NCBI GenBank assembly: GCA_038253135.1
Contig: JBBSHJ010000031.1
Coordinates: 1 to 32,181 of the forward strand
DNA: 32,181 nucleotides
Source: JBBSHJ01 sp038253135
Lineage (GTDB): Bacteria; Actinomycetota; Actinomycetes; Mycobacteriales; QHCD01
Direction: 5' to 3'
Part shown: piece after piece, positions 6,833 to 13,236 of the stretch
How positions within the stretch are numbered: the stretch's first letter is position 1
How the letters are laid out: every line of letters starts with the position of its first letter
Program-made: the position numbers and the translations under genes
The notes under the pieces: generated by a model
Seen by the model: only the letters and a program-made list of their open reading frames with translations
Databases searched by the model: none
What the model was told of the DNA's origin: nothing

Positions 6833-7798
6833 ATGTCGCAGTCGCGTCGGGCGGCTTGGCTTCGGTCCGCAGGTGCCGCCAATCACCAGAGCTTCTTCGC
6901 AACCGAGGCCGCGCAGGCCGGCGGGCTCGTGCACCACCGCAACGGCGGCACGATCACGTGCGTCGCCGGCGGAGAGGCGCAGGTCGCGTTTGCCGAGGTA
7001 TCCGAGGCCGATGCGTCCGCGTTCGCTGACGATGCCCTTGCCGTCGTACGCCGGCACCTGCCGCTGAATCAGCTCGGTTGGTGGTCGCTCAACGAGTGCG
7101 CCCCGACCGTGCTCGGTCCCCGGCTACTCGCGCGCGGCTTCGACTGGGGCTGGCGGCCGAACTGGATGGCCCTCGATGTCGCGACCCTGGTCGAGGACAT
7201 TCCGCCGCCGAAGGGCCTCGTCATCACTCCGGTCGATGGTCACCTCGAGGCGACGCTCGACGGACATCGATTGGGCAGCGTGGCTCATCACGTCTGCGAC
7301 TTCGACGGCCAGCTGGTCGGCGGCGTGTACGCAACGGAGGTCGATGCGGCGGCCCGTCGGCAGGGAATCGGTACGGCGTTGACCGTCGCGTCGTGCCGGC
7401 GACTGCGCGAGCTCGGCTGCGAGCACGTGCTGCTCAATGCCACGGCGATGGGGGTGCCGGTCTATCTGCGGGCAGGGTTCACCTTGCTCGGGGAAGCCGG
7501 GCAGACCTGGTGGATGATGAAGGACCGCATCGAGGGGCAACAGCCGAGCCGCCCCGAGGTCGCGTTCGTCGAGGCGATCGGCACCGGCGACCTCGCCGCC
7601 GCCGCAACCGCGCTCCAGATGTCGGAACGGGACCTCGACGCGCCGCTCACCTGCGGGCTCTCGCCGCTCGGCGTCGCGGCCGTTACCAAGCAACAAGGCT
7701 CCGGTCGGTGGTTGGTCTCGCAGGGCGCGACGCCCGACGTCGTATCCGCGTGGGATCTCGGCTGGCACGACGAAGTCAACGACCTGCTCGCGAAATGA
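6833..7798 (+). CDS. GNAT N-acetyltransferase with partial ankyrin tail
   Basis: The product is 321 residues. ATG 6833 has GGGAGG 5 nt upstream. Residues 1-140 form an N-terminal region of unclear fold. A GNAT core lies at about 160-225, with the acetyl-CoA loop AARRQGIGTALT and YLRAGF near its end. Residues 240-321 look like ankyrin repeats (VEAIGTGDLAAAATAL, LSPLGVAAVTKQQGS, LGWHDEVNDLLAK). The frame stops at TGA 7796-7798, but omitting the T at 7796 continues as DPVLVNRRTGARAMTPLHIA into the next frame. The intact family thus appears to be a GNAT-ankyrin fusion and this copy is cut by one base. The GNAT part is complete and could still act; its substrate is unknown. Confidence 0.85.
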   Translation: MSQSRRAAWLRSAGAANHQSFFATEAAQAGGLVHHRNGGTITCVAGGEAQVAFAEVSEADASAFADDALAVVRRHLPLNQLGWWSLNECAPTVLGPRLLARGFDWGWRPNWMALDVATLVEDIPPPKGLVITPVDGHLEATLDGHRLGSVAHHVCDFDGQLVGGVYATEVDAAARRQGIGTALTVASCRRLRELGCEHVLLNATAMGVPVYLRAGFTLLGEAGQTWWMMKDRIEGQQPSRPEVAFVEAIGTGDLAAAATALQMSERDLDAPLTCGLSPLGVAAVTKQQGSGRWLVSQGATPDVVSAWDLGWHDEVNDLLAK

Positions 7799-7808
7799 TC
7801 CGGTACTG

Positions 7809-8027
7809 GTGAACCGGCGTACCGGCGCCAGGGCGATGACTCCTCTGCACATCGCGGCTGACCGCGGTGAAATCGAGCTCGCACGAGTGGTCCTCGCCGC
7901 TGGCCCCGACCTCACCATCAAGGATTCACAGTTTCACGGCATCGCTCTGGGCTGGGCGCATCAGCGCGGGCATAGCGACGTCGCGCAGCTCATCCAAGAA
8001 GCGATGGATGCGGAGGACGCTGGGTGA
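7809..8027 (+). pseudogene. Ankyrin-repeat C-terminus split from the upstream GNAT gene
   Basis: The 72-residue frame from GTG 7809 holds two ankyrin repeats: MTPLHIAADRGEIELARVVL and ALGWAHQRGHSDVAQLI. It has no ribosome site of its own, lies 10 nt after the upstream stop, and continues the same repeat register in the +1 frame. It is most simply the C-terminus of the GNAT-ankyrin protein separated by one extra base. Independent translation by coupling across the 10-nt gap is possible but unsupported. Confidence 0.72.
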
Positions 8028-8039
8028 GGACGTCGGTGC

Positions 8040-8320
8040 AGTCCACCCAGTCCAACTGAGGCTCGGGGATGCCGAGCGTTCGACCGAAATCCTGTGCTCC
8101 GGACCGTCGCCTGGCATCACCCCGTGGGTATCGAAATATCCGAGCCGGGAAGAGCACGAAGATCTCCCGCTCGTTGTGGAAGTCGGCGTACCAGCCCCGC
8201 TCGCCCGGTATTTGCTGAGCTTGCGGACGATCAGCGGGTTGCCTTCCAGAGTCACACCCACTCGAAGGCTCTCCAGGATGATTGCTCCGTCGTACAACGG
8301 ACTCTTGCTATTCTCGAGTC
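8040..8320 (-). pseudogene. Remnant of a conserved actinobacterial hypothetical protein
   Basis: The reverse strand reads SPLYDGAIILESLRVGVTLE, then NPLIVRKLSKYRA in one frame. In another frame it continues as GWYADFHNEREIFVLFPARI, FRYPRGD, then GRTLGIPEPQLDW. I recall both parts from one widespread actinobacterial protein of unknown function, in which a further segment lies between them. This copy thus has an internal deletion and a frameshift near 8190. No start codon with a ribosome site is visible. It converges with the GNAT-ankyrin remnant. Confidence 0.55.
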
Positions 8321-8331
8321 GTGCCGGGTCA

Positions 8332-8730
8332 TCAGACTCCGGGTGCGCAGAACACGTTGCCCTCCGGATCCGCCCACACCCAGTGGACCGGCTGATCCGC
8401 CACGTCGATCTTCTCGATCCGGCGGGCACCAAGCTGCTCCAGCCGCGTCATCTCCGCCTCGCGCTGCGCCACCGACGGCTGCTCACCCGGCGGGAATCCC
8501 ACGTCGAGGTGGAACCGGTTCCCTTGGGCTGTCTCGGCGCCATGCTGCACATGCTTGTTGACTCCCTGACACACAAGCAGCGGCGACCCGCCATCGGGAT
8601 TCTGCGTCACCACCCATCCTGGTGAGTCCTCCACCAGCTCGAAACCGAGCACCGCGGCGTAGAACCGCGCCAGCCGGGAGGGATCGATCGAGTCGATCAC
8701 GACACCGCCCCAATTCCTGCGAACATTCAT
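8332..8730 (-). CDS. VOC family (glyoxalase-like) protein
   Basis: The protein has 132 residues. ATG 8730 is supported by GGAGG 5 nt upstream; the frame is open further upstream only because it fuses to a DUF222 remnant. It shows the two beta-alpha-beta-beta-beta halves of the vicinal oxygen chelate fold: WGGVVIDSIDPSRLARFYAAVLGFE near the N-terminus and a second half from RFHLDVGFPPGE to WVWADPEGNVFCAPGV. The DPEGN-FC ending is typical of actinobacterial glyoxalase/bleomycin-resistance-like proteins. Members bind metal and act as isomerases, dioxygenases or antibiotic binders; the substrate here is unknown. It is monocistronic and presumably cytoplasmic. Confidence 0.88.
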   Translation of the reverse strand: MNVRRNWGGVVIDSIDPSRLARFYAAVLGFELVEDSPGWVVTQNPDGGSPLLVCQGVNKHVQHGAETAQGNRFHLDVGFPPGEQPSVAQREAEMTRLEQLGARRIEKIDVADQPVHWVWADPEGNVFCAPGV

Positions 8731-8796
8731 GCGAGCCTCCATGTGTGACCGTTGATGGTCACGGAAGCTAACAGCAGGCCCTGACAGCCGCCAGGT

Positions 8797-9219
8797 CAGC
8801 CCGGCCAGTTTCGGGTGGGCCGCCGGACGCTCGGCGCCAGTGGGGGACAGCCCGGCCGTGCAAGCCACCGCCGTGCTAACCCGCGCCCGCGCGGTCCGCG
8901 GCAGCCACCCCAACCGCGACCGCAACAACGCCGCCGTGGACCGGAACCCGACCAACTCCCCCAGGCACCGCGCATCCACCTCCGCGATCACCCCACACAG
9001 GGCCGCATCCAACCGCCGCCGCTGCGCCGCCAACGCATCCAACCGCTGCAACAACACCGTGTCATTCACAGCCACCACATCAGCCGCCAACGCGTCGTCG
9101 ACTGCCACCGCCAACGCACCTGCGCGCGCCGCCACCGGACCTACCTCCGCGGCCGGCGGATTGCCCGCCGTACCTACCTCATCGACCGTATCGTCACGGC
9201 CTTTCAGACTTTCGTGCAT
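8797..9219 (-). pseudogene. Truncated DUF222 / 13E12-family gene (N-terminal part)
   Basis: From ATG 9219 about 141 residues match the N-terminal DUF222 domain of 13E12/HNH endonuclease proteins: VNDTVLLQRLDALAAQRRRL, VDARCLGELVGFRSTAALLR and ERPAAHPKLA. Intact members run to 400-500 residues and end in an HNH domain. Here homology stops near 8797 and the frame passes directly, without a stop, into the neighbouring VOC gene. The HNH half is absent. Members are multicopy in actinobacteria and associated with repeat or phage-like loci. The truncation probably arose by deletion that placed the VOC gene next to it. Confidence 0.82.
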
Positions 9220-9254
9220 GGGTTCGATAATACTTCTACCAGCACGTCGCCGCC

Positions 9255-9512
9255 ATGCCGATGATCACGTCGCAGAACAACATCGAGGGCTCGGTCATCT
9301 GCACCAGCGAGGTCTACGGGCCGCTCACCGCGAGCGGCAACTCGGTGACCGTTCAGCTCGGCAACGGCTCGGTCGCCACCTGCTCGCCGACCTGGCCGGC
9401 TGCCACCGCGAGGGCCCGCAACGCCACAAACCGCACGAGCGAGGCGGCTCTCACCCAGCGCGCCGCCGCAGCCAAGGCAGAGGCTGCCGCCTCGGGCCCT
9501 GCGCGCCTCTGA
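9255..9512 (+). CDS. Hypothetical protein, 85 residues, possibly a gene remnant
   Basis: The frame has strong G/C third-position use, so it is or was coding. It reads NIEGSVICTSEVYGPLTASG, then VTVQLGNGSVATC, and ends in an alanine-rich tail. There is no ribosome site before ATG 9255. An in-frame stop (9228-9230) lies close upstream, at the start of the DUF222 remnant. Two cysteines about 30 residues apart could form a disulfide in a secreted domain, but no signal peptide is present. It may be the C-terminal part of a longer gene. I do not recognise a family. Confidence 0.5.
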   Translation: MPMITSQNNIEGSVICTSEVYGPLTASGNSVTVQLGNGSVATCSPTWPAATARARNATNRTSEAALTQRAAAAKAEAAASGPARL

Positions 9513-9533
9513 TCGGCTCCGCACATCGGCTGA

Positions 9534-10283
9534 TCAGTTGCGGGTAAAGAGGATGACGGCGACGGCGGTGCCGGCGACGACCACGATCCAGCGCAGGACC
9601 TTGGCCGGAATCCTGCGCCCGTACGCCGCTCCGACCTGACCGCCGATGATCGAGCCGAGGGCGATCAGGCCGGCCGCGCCCCACGCGATATGCGTGGCGA
9701 TCACGAAGACGATCGCACCGACCAGATTGGCGAGGCCGGCCAGCACGTTCTTCAATGCGTTCAGCCGCTGCAGCTCGTCATCCACGACCACCGAGAGCAG
9801 GGCGATCAGGATGACGCCCTGCGCGGCACCGAAATACCCGCCGTACACACCGGTGCCGAAGACGCCGACGACCGCGGCAACGCCGAGCTTGCGCGCGTGC
9901 ACGTTGGTCAGTCGCCGCACCAGCCACGGCTGCACCGCCATCAGCACGCACGCCAGCAGGATCAGCACGGGTACGACGGAGTCGAAGACACCGCTCGGCA
10001 GCGTCAGCAACAGGATCGCACCGCCGGCGGCGCCCGTCACGGTGGCGGCGCCGTACCGGACACACCGGCCGGCCTGCCCGCGAAGCTCCCTGCGATAGCC
10101 GTAAACACCGGAGAACGAGCCCGGGAAGATCCCGACCGTGTTGGTGACGTTGGCGAGCACCGACGGGTAGCCGAGGGCCAGCAGCGTCGGGAACGTGATC
10201 AACGACCCGGAGCCGACGATGGCATTGATGCCGCCGGCACCGAATCCGGCGGCCGCGATTCCGAGCGCTTCCAGCGGAGTCAC
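9534..10283 (-). CDS. TauE/SafE family membrane permease
   Basis: The 249-residue protein has about eight hydrophobic segments in the usual TauE/SafE layout. It starts with the glycine-rich first helix AAGFGAGGINAIVGSGSLIT and holds the conserved ANVTNTVGIFPGS segment. In the second half FGTGVYGGYFGAAQGV mirrors the first, reflecting internal duplication. The family transports sulfite, sulfoacetate, sulfonates or other small anions across the plasma membrane; the substrate is not evident. The GTG start at 10283 lacks a ribosome site but has TAGATT 8 nt upstream on its strand, suggesting a leaderless or very short-leader transcript. It is divergent from the Eis-like gene, with 79 bp between starts. 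Confidence 0.92.
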   Translation of the reverse strand: MTPLEALGIAAAGFGAGGINAIVGSGSLITFPTLLALGYPSVLANVTNTVGIFPGSFSGVYGYRRELRGQAGRCVRYGAATVTGAAGGAILLLTLPSGVFDSVVPVLILLACVLMAVQPWLVRRLTNVHARKLGVAAVVGVFGTGVYGGYFGAAQGVILIALLSVVVDDELQRLNALKNVLAGLANLVGAIVFVIATHIAWGAAGLIALGSIIGGQVGAAYGRRIPAKVLRWIVVVAGTAVAVILFTRN

Positions 10284-10362
10284 GACGGATCAATCTACGG
10301 TGCGGCGATCCGGCGCCGGTATCCGGTGGCGGCACCGGCCGGCGACCGGGTAGACAGGGCAT
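10284..10362. promoter_or_regulatory. Divergent promoters of tauE-like and eis-like genes
   Basis: On the forward strand TAGACA (10351-10356) lies 6 nt before GTG 10363. On the reverse strand TAGATT (10292-10297) lies 8 nt before GTG 10283. Neither start has a Shine-Dalgarno sequence. Both fit the leaderless layout common in actinobacteria. The forward element and its surroundings are duplicated at 359-401. Confidence 0.5.
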
Positions 10363-11604
10363 GTGGCTGACACTCAGCGCCTGGAGCTGCGCACCATCAC
10401 CGAGACCGAGTTCGCCGATTATCACCAGATGATCTCCGAGACCTTCGGGGGCGACGACCACGAGGACAACGTCAAGACCGACCGGACCGTCGCGGAGTAC
10501 GACCGCAACTGGGCGGCGCTCGACGGCGACCAGTTCGTCGGCGCGGCCGGAGCCTTCAGCCGCACCATGACCGTGCCCGGCGGCGAGCTGCCGGTCGCCG
10601 CGGTGACGTCCGTCGCTGTCCGGCCGACGCACCGGCGCCGCGGGGTCCTGACCAGCCTGATGCGGGCGCAGCTGCACGACCTGCACGACCGCCGCGCCGA
10701 GCCCGTCGCGGTGCTGTGGGCTTCGGAGGCGCTGATCTACGGCCGGTTCGGCTACGGGCTCGGAGCCCGCGGCGCGAACCTGCGCGTCGACCTGACCCGG
10801 GCGGCGTACCGACCCGGCATCAACACCGGCGAGGGACGCGTCGAGCTGCTCGACCGCGAGAAGGCATTGCCGGATCTGCGGACGGTGTACGACGCGCAGC
10901 GGGTGCGGGTGCCGGGATTCCTGGACCGGCGCGACGCCTGGTGGGATTTCGTCCTTCGCGACGCGGAGCGGCACCGGGAGGGGCGCACCGCGCTGCGATT
11001 CGCCGTCGTCCGCGAACCGGACGGCTCGGCGAGCGGGTACGCCGCCTATGCCCAGAAGCCCGCCTGGGGTGAGAACGGTCCCGACAGCGAGGTGCTGGTG
11101 CGCGACCTCGCGGCCAGCACGCCGCAGGGCTACGCGGCGATCTGGAAGTTCCTCTTCGGCATCGACCTGCACCGGCGGCTCACCGCCGGGCACGCGGCCG
11201 CTGACGAGGTGCTCCCCCACCTGCTGCTCGACGCCCGTGCCGCCCAGCTGCGAGTCGGTGACCAGCTCTGGATCCGGGTCGTGGACGCGGGCCGGGCGCT
11301 GAGCGCGCGCCGCTACGCCGTACCACTCGATGTGGTGCTGGACCTCACCGATGATTTCTGCCCGTGGAACACCGGCCGGTGGCGGCTGACGGGGGACGCG
11401 GACGCGGCGCGCTGCGAGCGGACCCACGAGCCTGCCGATCTCGAGCTCACCGCGGCCGAGCTCGGCGCGATCTATCTCGGCGGCACGACGCCCGCGCAGC
11501 TGGCGGCCGCCGGCCGGATCCGCGAGCTCACCCCGGGGGCGGTCGCACGGACGACGCTGGCGTTCCGGGCCGAGCGCGAGCCCTGGTGCCCCGAGGTGTT
11601 CTGA
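10363..11604 (+). CDS. eis: Eis-family GNAT N-acetyltransferase
   Basis: The 413-residue protein matches Eis in length and plan: an N-terminal GNAT region with the acetyl-CoA loop THRRRGVLTSLM (residues 89-100), a second GNAT-like region, and a C-terminal SCP2-like domain from about 300. Y131 in IYGRFGY corresponds to the proposed general acid of mycobacterial Eis. The chain ends in Phe, as in that enzyme, whose terminal carboxylate is the proposed base. Mycobacterial Eis acetylates aminoglycosides and other amines; the substrate here is not predictable. The GTG start is shown by alignment with the pseudogene copy and by TAGACA 6 nt upstream. A truncated duplicate lies at 402-900. Confidence 0.9.
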   Translation: MADTQRLELRTITETEFADYHQMISETFGGDDHEDNVKTDRTVAEYDRNWAALDGDQFVGAAGAFSRTMTVPGGELPVAAVTSVAVRPTHRRRGVLTSLMRAQLHDLHDRRAEPVAVLWASEALIYGRFGYGLGARGANLRVDLTRAAYRPGINTGEGRVELLDREKALPDLRTVYDAQRVRVPGFLDRRDAWWDFVLRDAERHREGRTALRFAVVREPDGSASGYAAYAQKPAWGENGPDSEVLVRDLAASTPQGYAAIWKFLFGIDLHRRLTAGHAAADEVLPHLLLDARAAQLRVGDQLWIRVVDAGRALSARRYAVPLDVVLDLTDDFCPWNTGRWRLTGDADAARCERTHEPADLELTAAELGAIYLGGTTPAQLAAAGRIRELTPGAVARTTLAFRAEREPWCPEVF

Positions 11605-11605
11605 G

Positions 11606-11974
11606 GTGGCTGAGGAAGGGACATCCGACGGGCAGCCGGGCCCGCAGCGCAGGCGGACACGGCGCCGGGCGAGCGCGCCCGGGGGGCCGCCACCGACACC
11701 GGCCGACGTACCGCCGAGCGGTGCCGCCGGCGCCCAACGCAAAGCCGACCGCCGGCCCGACCGGTCCGGCAGGGAGCAATCGCCCGCGACTCGCGAACGG
11801 GGCCTGCGCAACCTCGTCGGCTCCGGCAGCTCGCAGGTCGGCACGCTCCCGGCGATGCGGGCCCGCGATGTCGGCCGCCCGAGCGACGAGCAAATCGCGG
11901 CCGCCGAGCGCGACGTCGAGCTCGTCCGGCGGCACTACACACCGCCACCTGCGCGACCGGAGCGGCGCGACTAG
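11606..11974 (+). CDS. Conserved small hypothetical protein downstream of eis
   Basis: The 122-residue frame starts at GTG 11606, one base after the eis stop, suggesting translational coupling. Residues 1-75 are a basic, low-complexity Arg/Pro/Ala-rich tail. The C-terminal part has a defined segment: RGLRNLVGSGSSQVGTLPAM, RARDVGRPSDEQ, then AERDVELVRRHY. I recall this segment from other actinobacterial proteins of unknown function beside rpiB. No membrane or secretion signal is visible. Its TAG overlaps the TAG of rpiB on the other strand in a shared CTAG (11971-11974). Confidence 0.72.
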   Translation: MAEEGTSDGQPGPQRRRTRRRASAPGGPPPTPADVPPSGAAGAQRKADRRPDRSGREQSPATRERGLRNLVGSGSSQVGTLPAMRARDVGRPSDEQIAAAERDVELVRRHYTPPPARPERRD

Positions 11975-12435
11975 AGCTCGGGCAGCTCGCCGGTGGACTC
12001 GTAGTCGGAAACCTCGTGCAGCCGGCGGGCATGCCGCGGCGCGTTGCTGAACTCCGTCGACAGGAAGATCTCCACGAACCGTGTCGCGTCCGCGACCGAC
12101 GTCTCCCGGGCGCCGATCGAGATGACGTGGGCGTCGTTGTGCTCCCGGCCGAGGCGCGCGGTCTGCTCGTTCCAGGCGAGGATCGCCCGGATCCCCTTGA
12201 CCTTGTTGGCCGCGATCTGCTCGCCGTTGCCCGACCCGCCGATCACGACGCCGAGGCTGCCGGGGTCGCCGATGACGCGGGCCCCGGTGGCGATGCAGTA
12301 CGGCGCGTAATCGTCATCGGCGACGTAGTGCGCCGGACCGCAGTCGACGACGTCATGGCCGAGCGTCGGCAGGTGGGTCAGCAGGCGGGATTTCAGCTCG
12401 AAACCGGCGTGGTCCGAGCCCAGATAGACGCGCAT
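11971..12435 (-). CDS. rpiB: Ribose-5-phosphate isomerase B
   Basis: The protein interconverts ribose 5-phosphate and ribulose 5-phosphate in the pentose phosphate pathway. It has 154 residues, normal for RpiB/LacAB. The N-terminus MRVYLGSDHAGFELK is diagnostic. The catalytic Cys-type position of some families is replaced, as in mycobacterial RpiB, by an active site around VVIGGSGNGEQIAANK, and the AWNEQTARLGREHNDAHVISIGAR segment is conserved. ATG 12435 has no ribosome site but CAGACT lies 7 nt upstream. The gene follows the mycothiol-type DsbA gene by 21 bp, as I recall for M. tuberculosis Rv2465c. Confidence 0.96.
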   Translation of the reverse strand: MRVYLGSDHAGFELKSRLLTHLPTLGHDVVDCGPAHYVADDDYAPYCIATGARVIGDPGSLGVVIGGSGNGEQIAANKVKGIRAILAWNEQTARLGREHNDAHVISIGARETSVADATRFVEIFLSTEFSNAPRHARRLHEVSDYESTGELPEL

Positions 12436-12448
12436 GCCGGTCAGTCTG
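12436..12448 (-). promoter_or_regulatory. Possible leaderless promoter of rpiB
   Basis: On the reverse strand CAGACT (12443-12448) lies 7 nt before ATG and no Shine-Dalgarno is present. It overlaps a short palindrome, GTCAG-T-CTGAC (12440-12450). The gene might instead be co-transcribed from the upstream gene 21 bp away. Confidence 0.35.
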
Positions 12449-12456
12449 ACAGAGAG

Positions 12457-13068
12457 CTAATCGAATTCCGGACTCTCGGTCCGGGTCCGCTTCAGCTCCC
12501 AGAAATGCGGGTTGCTCGCCACGAGGACCGACCCGTCGAACATCGTGCCGGCCTCCTCGCCGCGCGGGATCCGCGACAGCACCGGGCCGAAGAACGCGAC
12601 GCCGTTGACGTGGATGACCGGCGTGCCGACCTCCATACCGACCGGGTCCATGCCCTCGTGGTGCGATTTGCGCAGCGCGTCGTCGTACGACGTGTCGTCC
12701 CACGCCTTGATCAGCTCGGCCGGCAGGCCGACCTCCGCCAGCGCCTCGGCCATTGCCGCCTTGCGATCCTCCGCTTTTTGATTGTGGTATCGGATCCCCA
12801 CCGCGGTGTAGAGCGGGCCGAGCACCTCGTTGCCGTGCTCCTGCTCGGCCGCGGTAACCACCCGCATCGGGCCCAAGCCCTTGGACAGGCCCTGCTTGTA
12901 GTTGTCCGAGAGTTCCTCGCGCCCTTCGTTGAGCACCGACAGGGACATCGCATGGAAGGACAGGTCCATGTCACGGACCTTCTCGGCCTCGTGGATCCAC
13001 CGGGAGGTGATCCACGCCCACGGGCACGCCGTGTCGAACCAGAAATCCACCTTGTCTCGTCCGCTCAC
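12457..13068 (-). CDS. DsbA-family protein, mycothiol-dependent nitroreductase-like
   Basis: The 203-residue protein is the counterpart of Rv2466c: a thioredoxin fold with an inserted helical domain. FWFDTACPWAW sits at the first strand-helix junction, and GTPVIHVNGVAFFGPVL carries the cis-proline. The usual CxxC is CPWA, so only the first Cys remains. GTG 13068 is preferred because GGGAG lies 7 nt upstream; an ATG 15 nt earlier lacks a ribosome site. Rv2466c uses mycothiol to reduce nitro compounds and oxidised thiols in the cytoplasm. It lies upstream of rpiB, with 21 bp between them, and is divergent from pepN. Confidence 0.88.
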   Translation of the reverse strand: MSGRDKVDFWFDTACPWAWITSRWIHEAEKVRDMDLSFHAMSLSVLNEGREELSDNYKQGLSKGLGPMRVVTAAEQEHGNEVLGPLYTAVGIRYHNQKAEDRKAAMAEALAEVGLPAELIKAWDDTSYDDALRKSHHEGMDPVGMEVGTPVIHVNGVAFFGPVLSRIPRGEEAGTMFDGSVLVASNPHFWELKRTRTESPEFD

Positions 13069-13152
13069 CGAATCTCCCATCACCGAGCTGTCGGGGTCGA
13101 ACTCTTTAGAGTCCGACCGTTCCTGCAGCGTCCGGCGTTGCCAGGGCTATTC

Positions 13153-13178
13153 CCCGCCGACCGCTCACGGTCGGCGGG
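13153..13178. other. Perfect 11-bp-stem hairpin in the pepN upstream region
   Basis: CCCGCCGACCG (13153-13163) and CGGTCGGCGGG (13168-13178) pair perfectly around the loop CTCA. It lies between the divergent pepN and DsbA-type genes, 58 bp before the pepN start. There is no T-tract, so a simple terminator is unlikely. It could be an operator or a structure in the pepN leader. Confidence 0.55.
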
Positions 13179-13236
13179 ACACGCCGGCGTGAAACACTGG
13201 CCGGGCCCATCATCGCCCGTAAGGAGCAACTGACCG

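Noticed and set aside
7790..7800. Programmed +1 frameshifting at the GNAT-ankyrin junction
   Set aside because: AAA-TGA-T is not a slippery site like that of prfB and no stimulatory ribosome site precedes it; a simple one-base insertion is more likely.
9778..11844. A 688-codon reverse open frame across eis and part of the tauE-like gene
   Set aside because: It opposes two well-supported genes and translates to low-complexity sequence; the eis gene on the other strand explains it.
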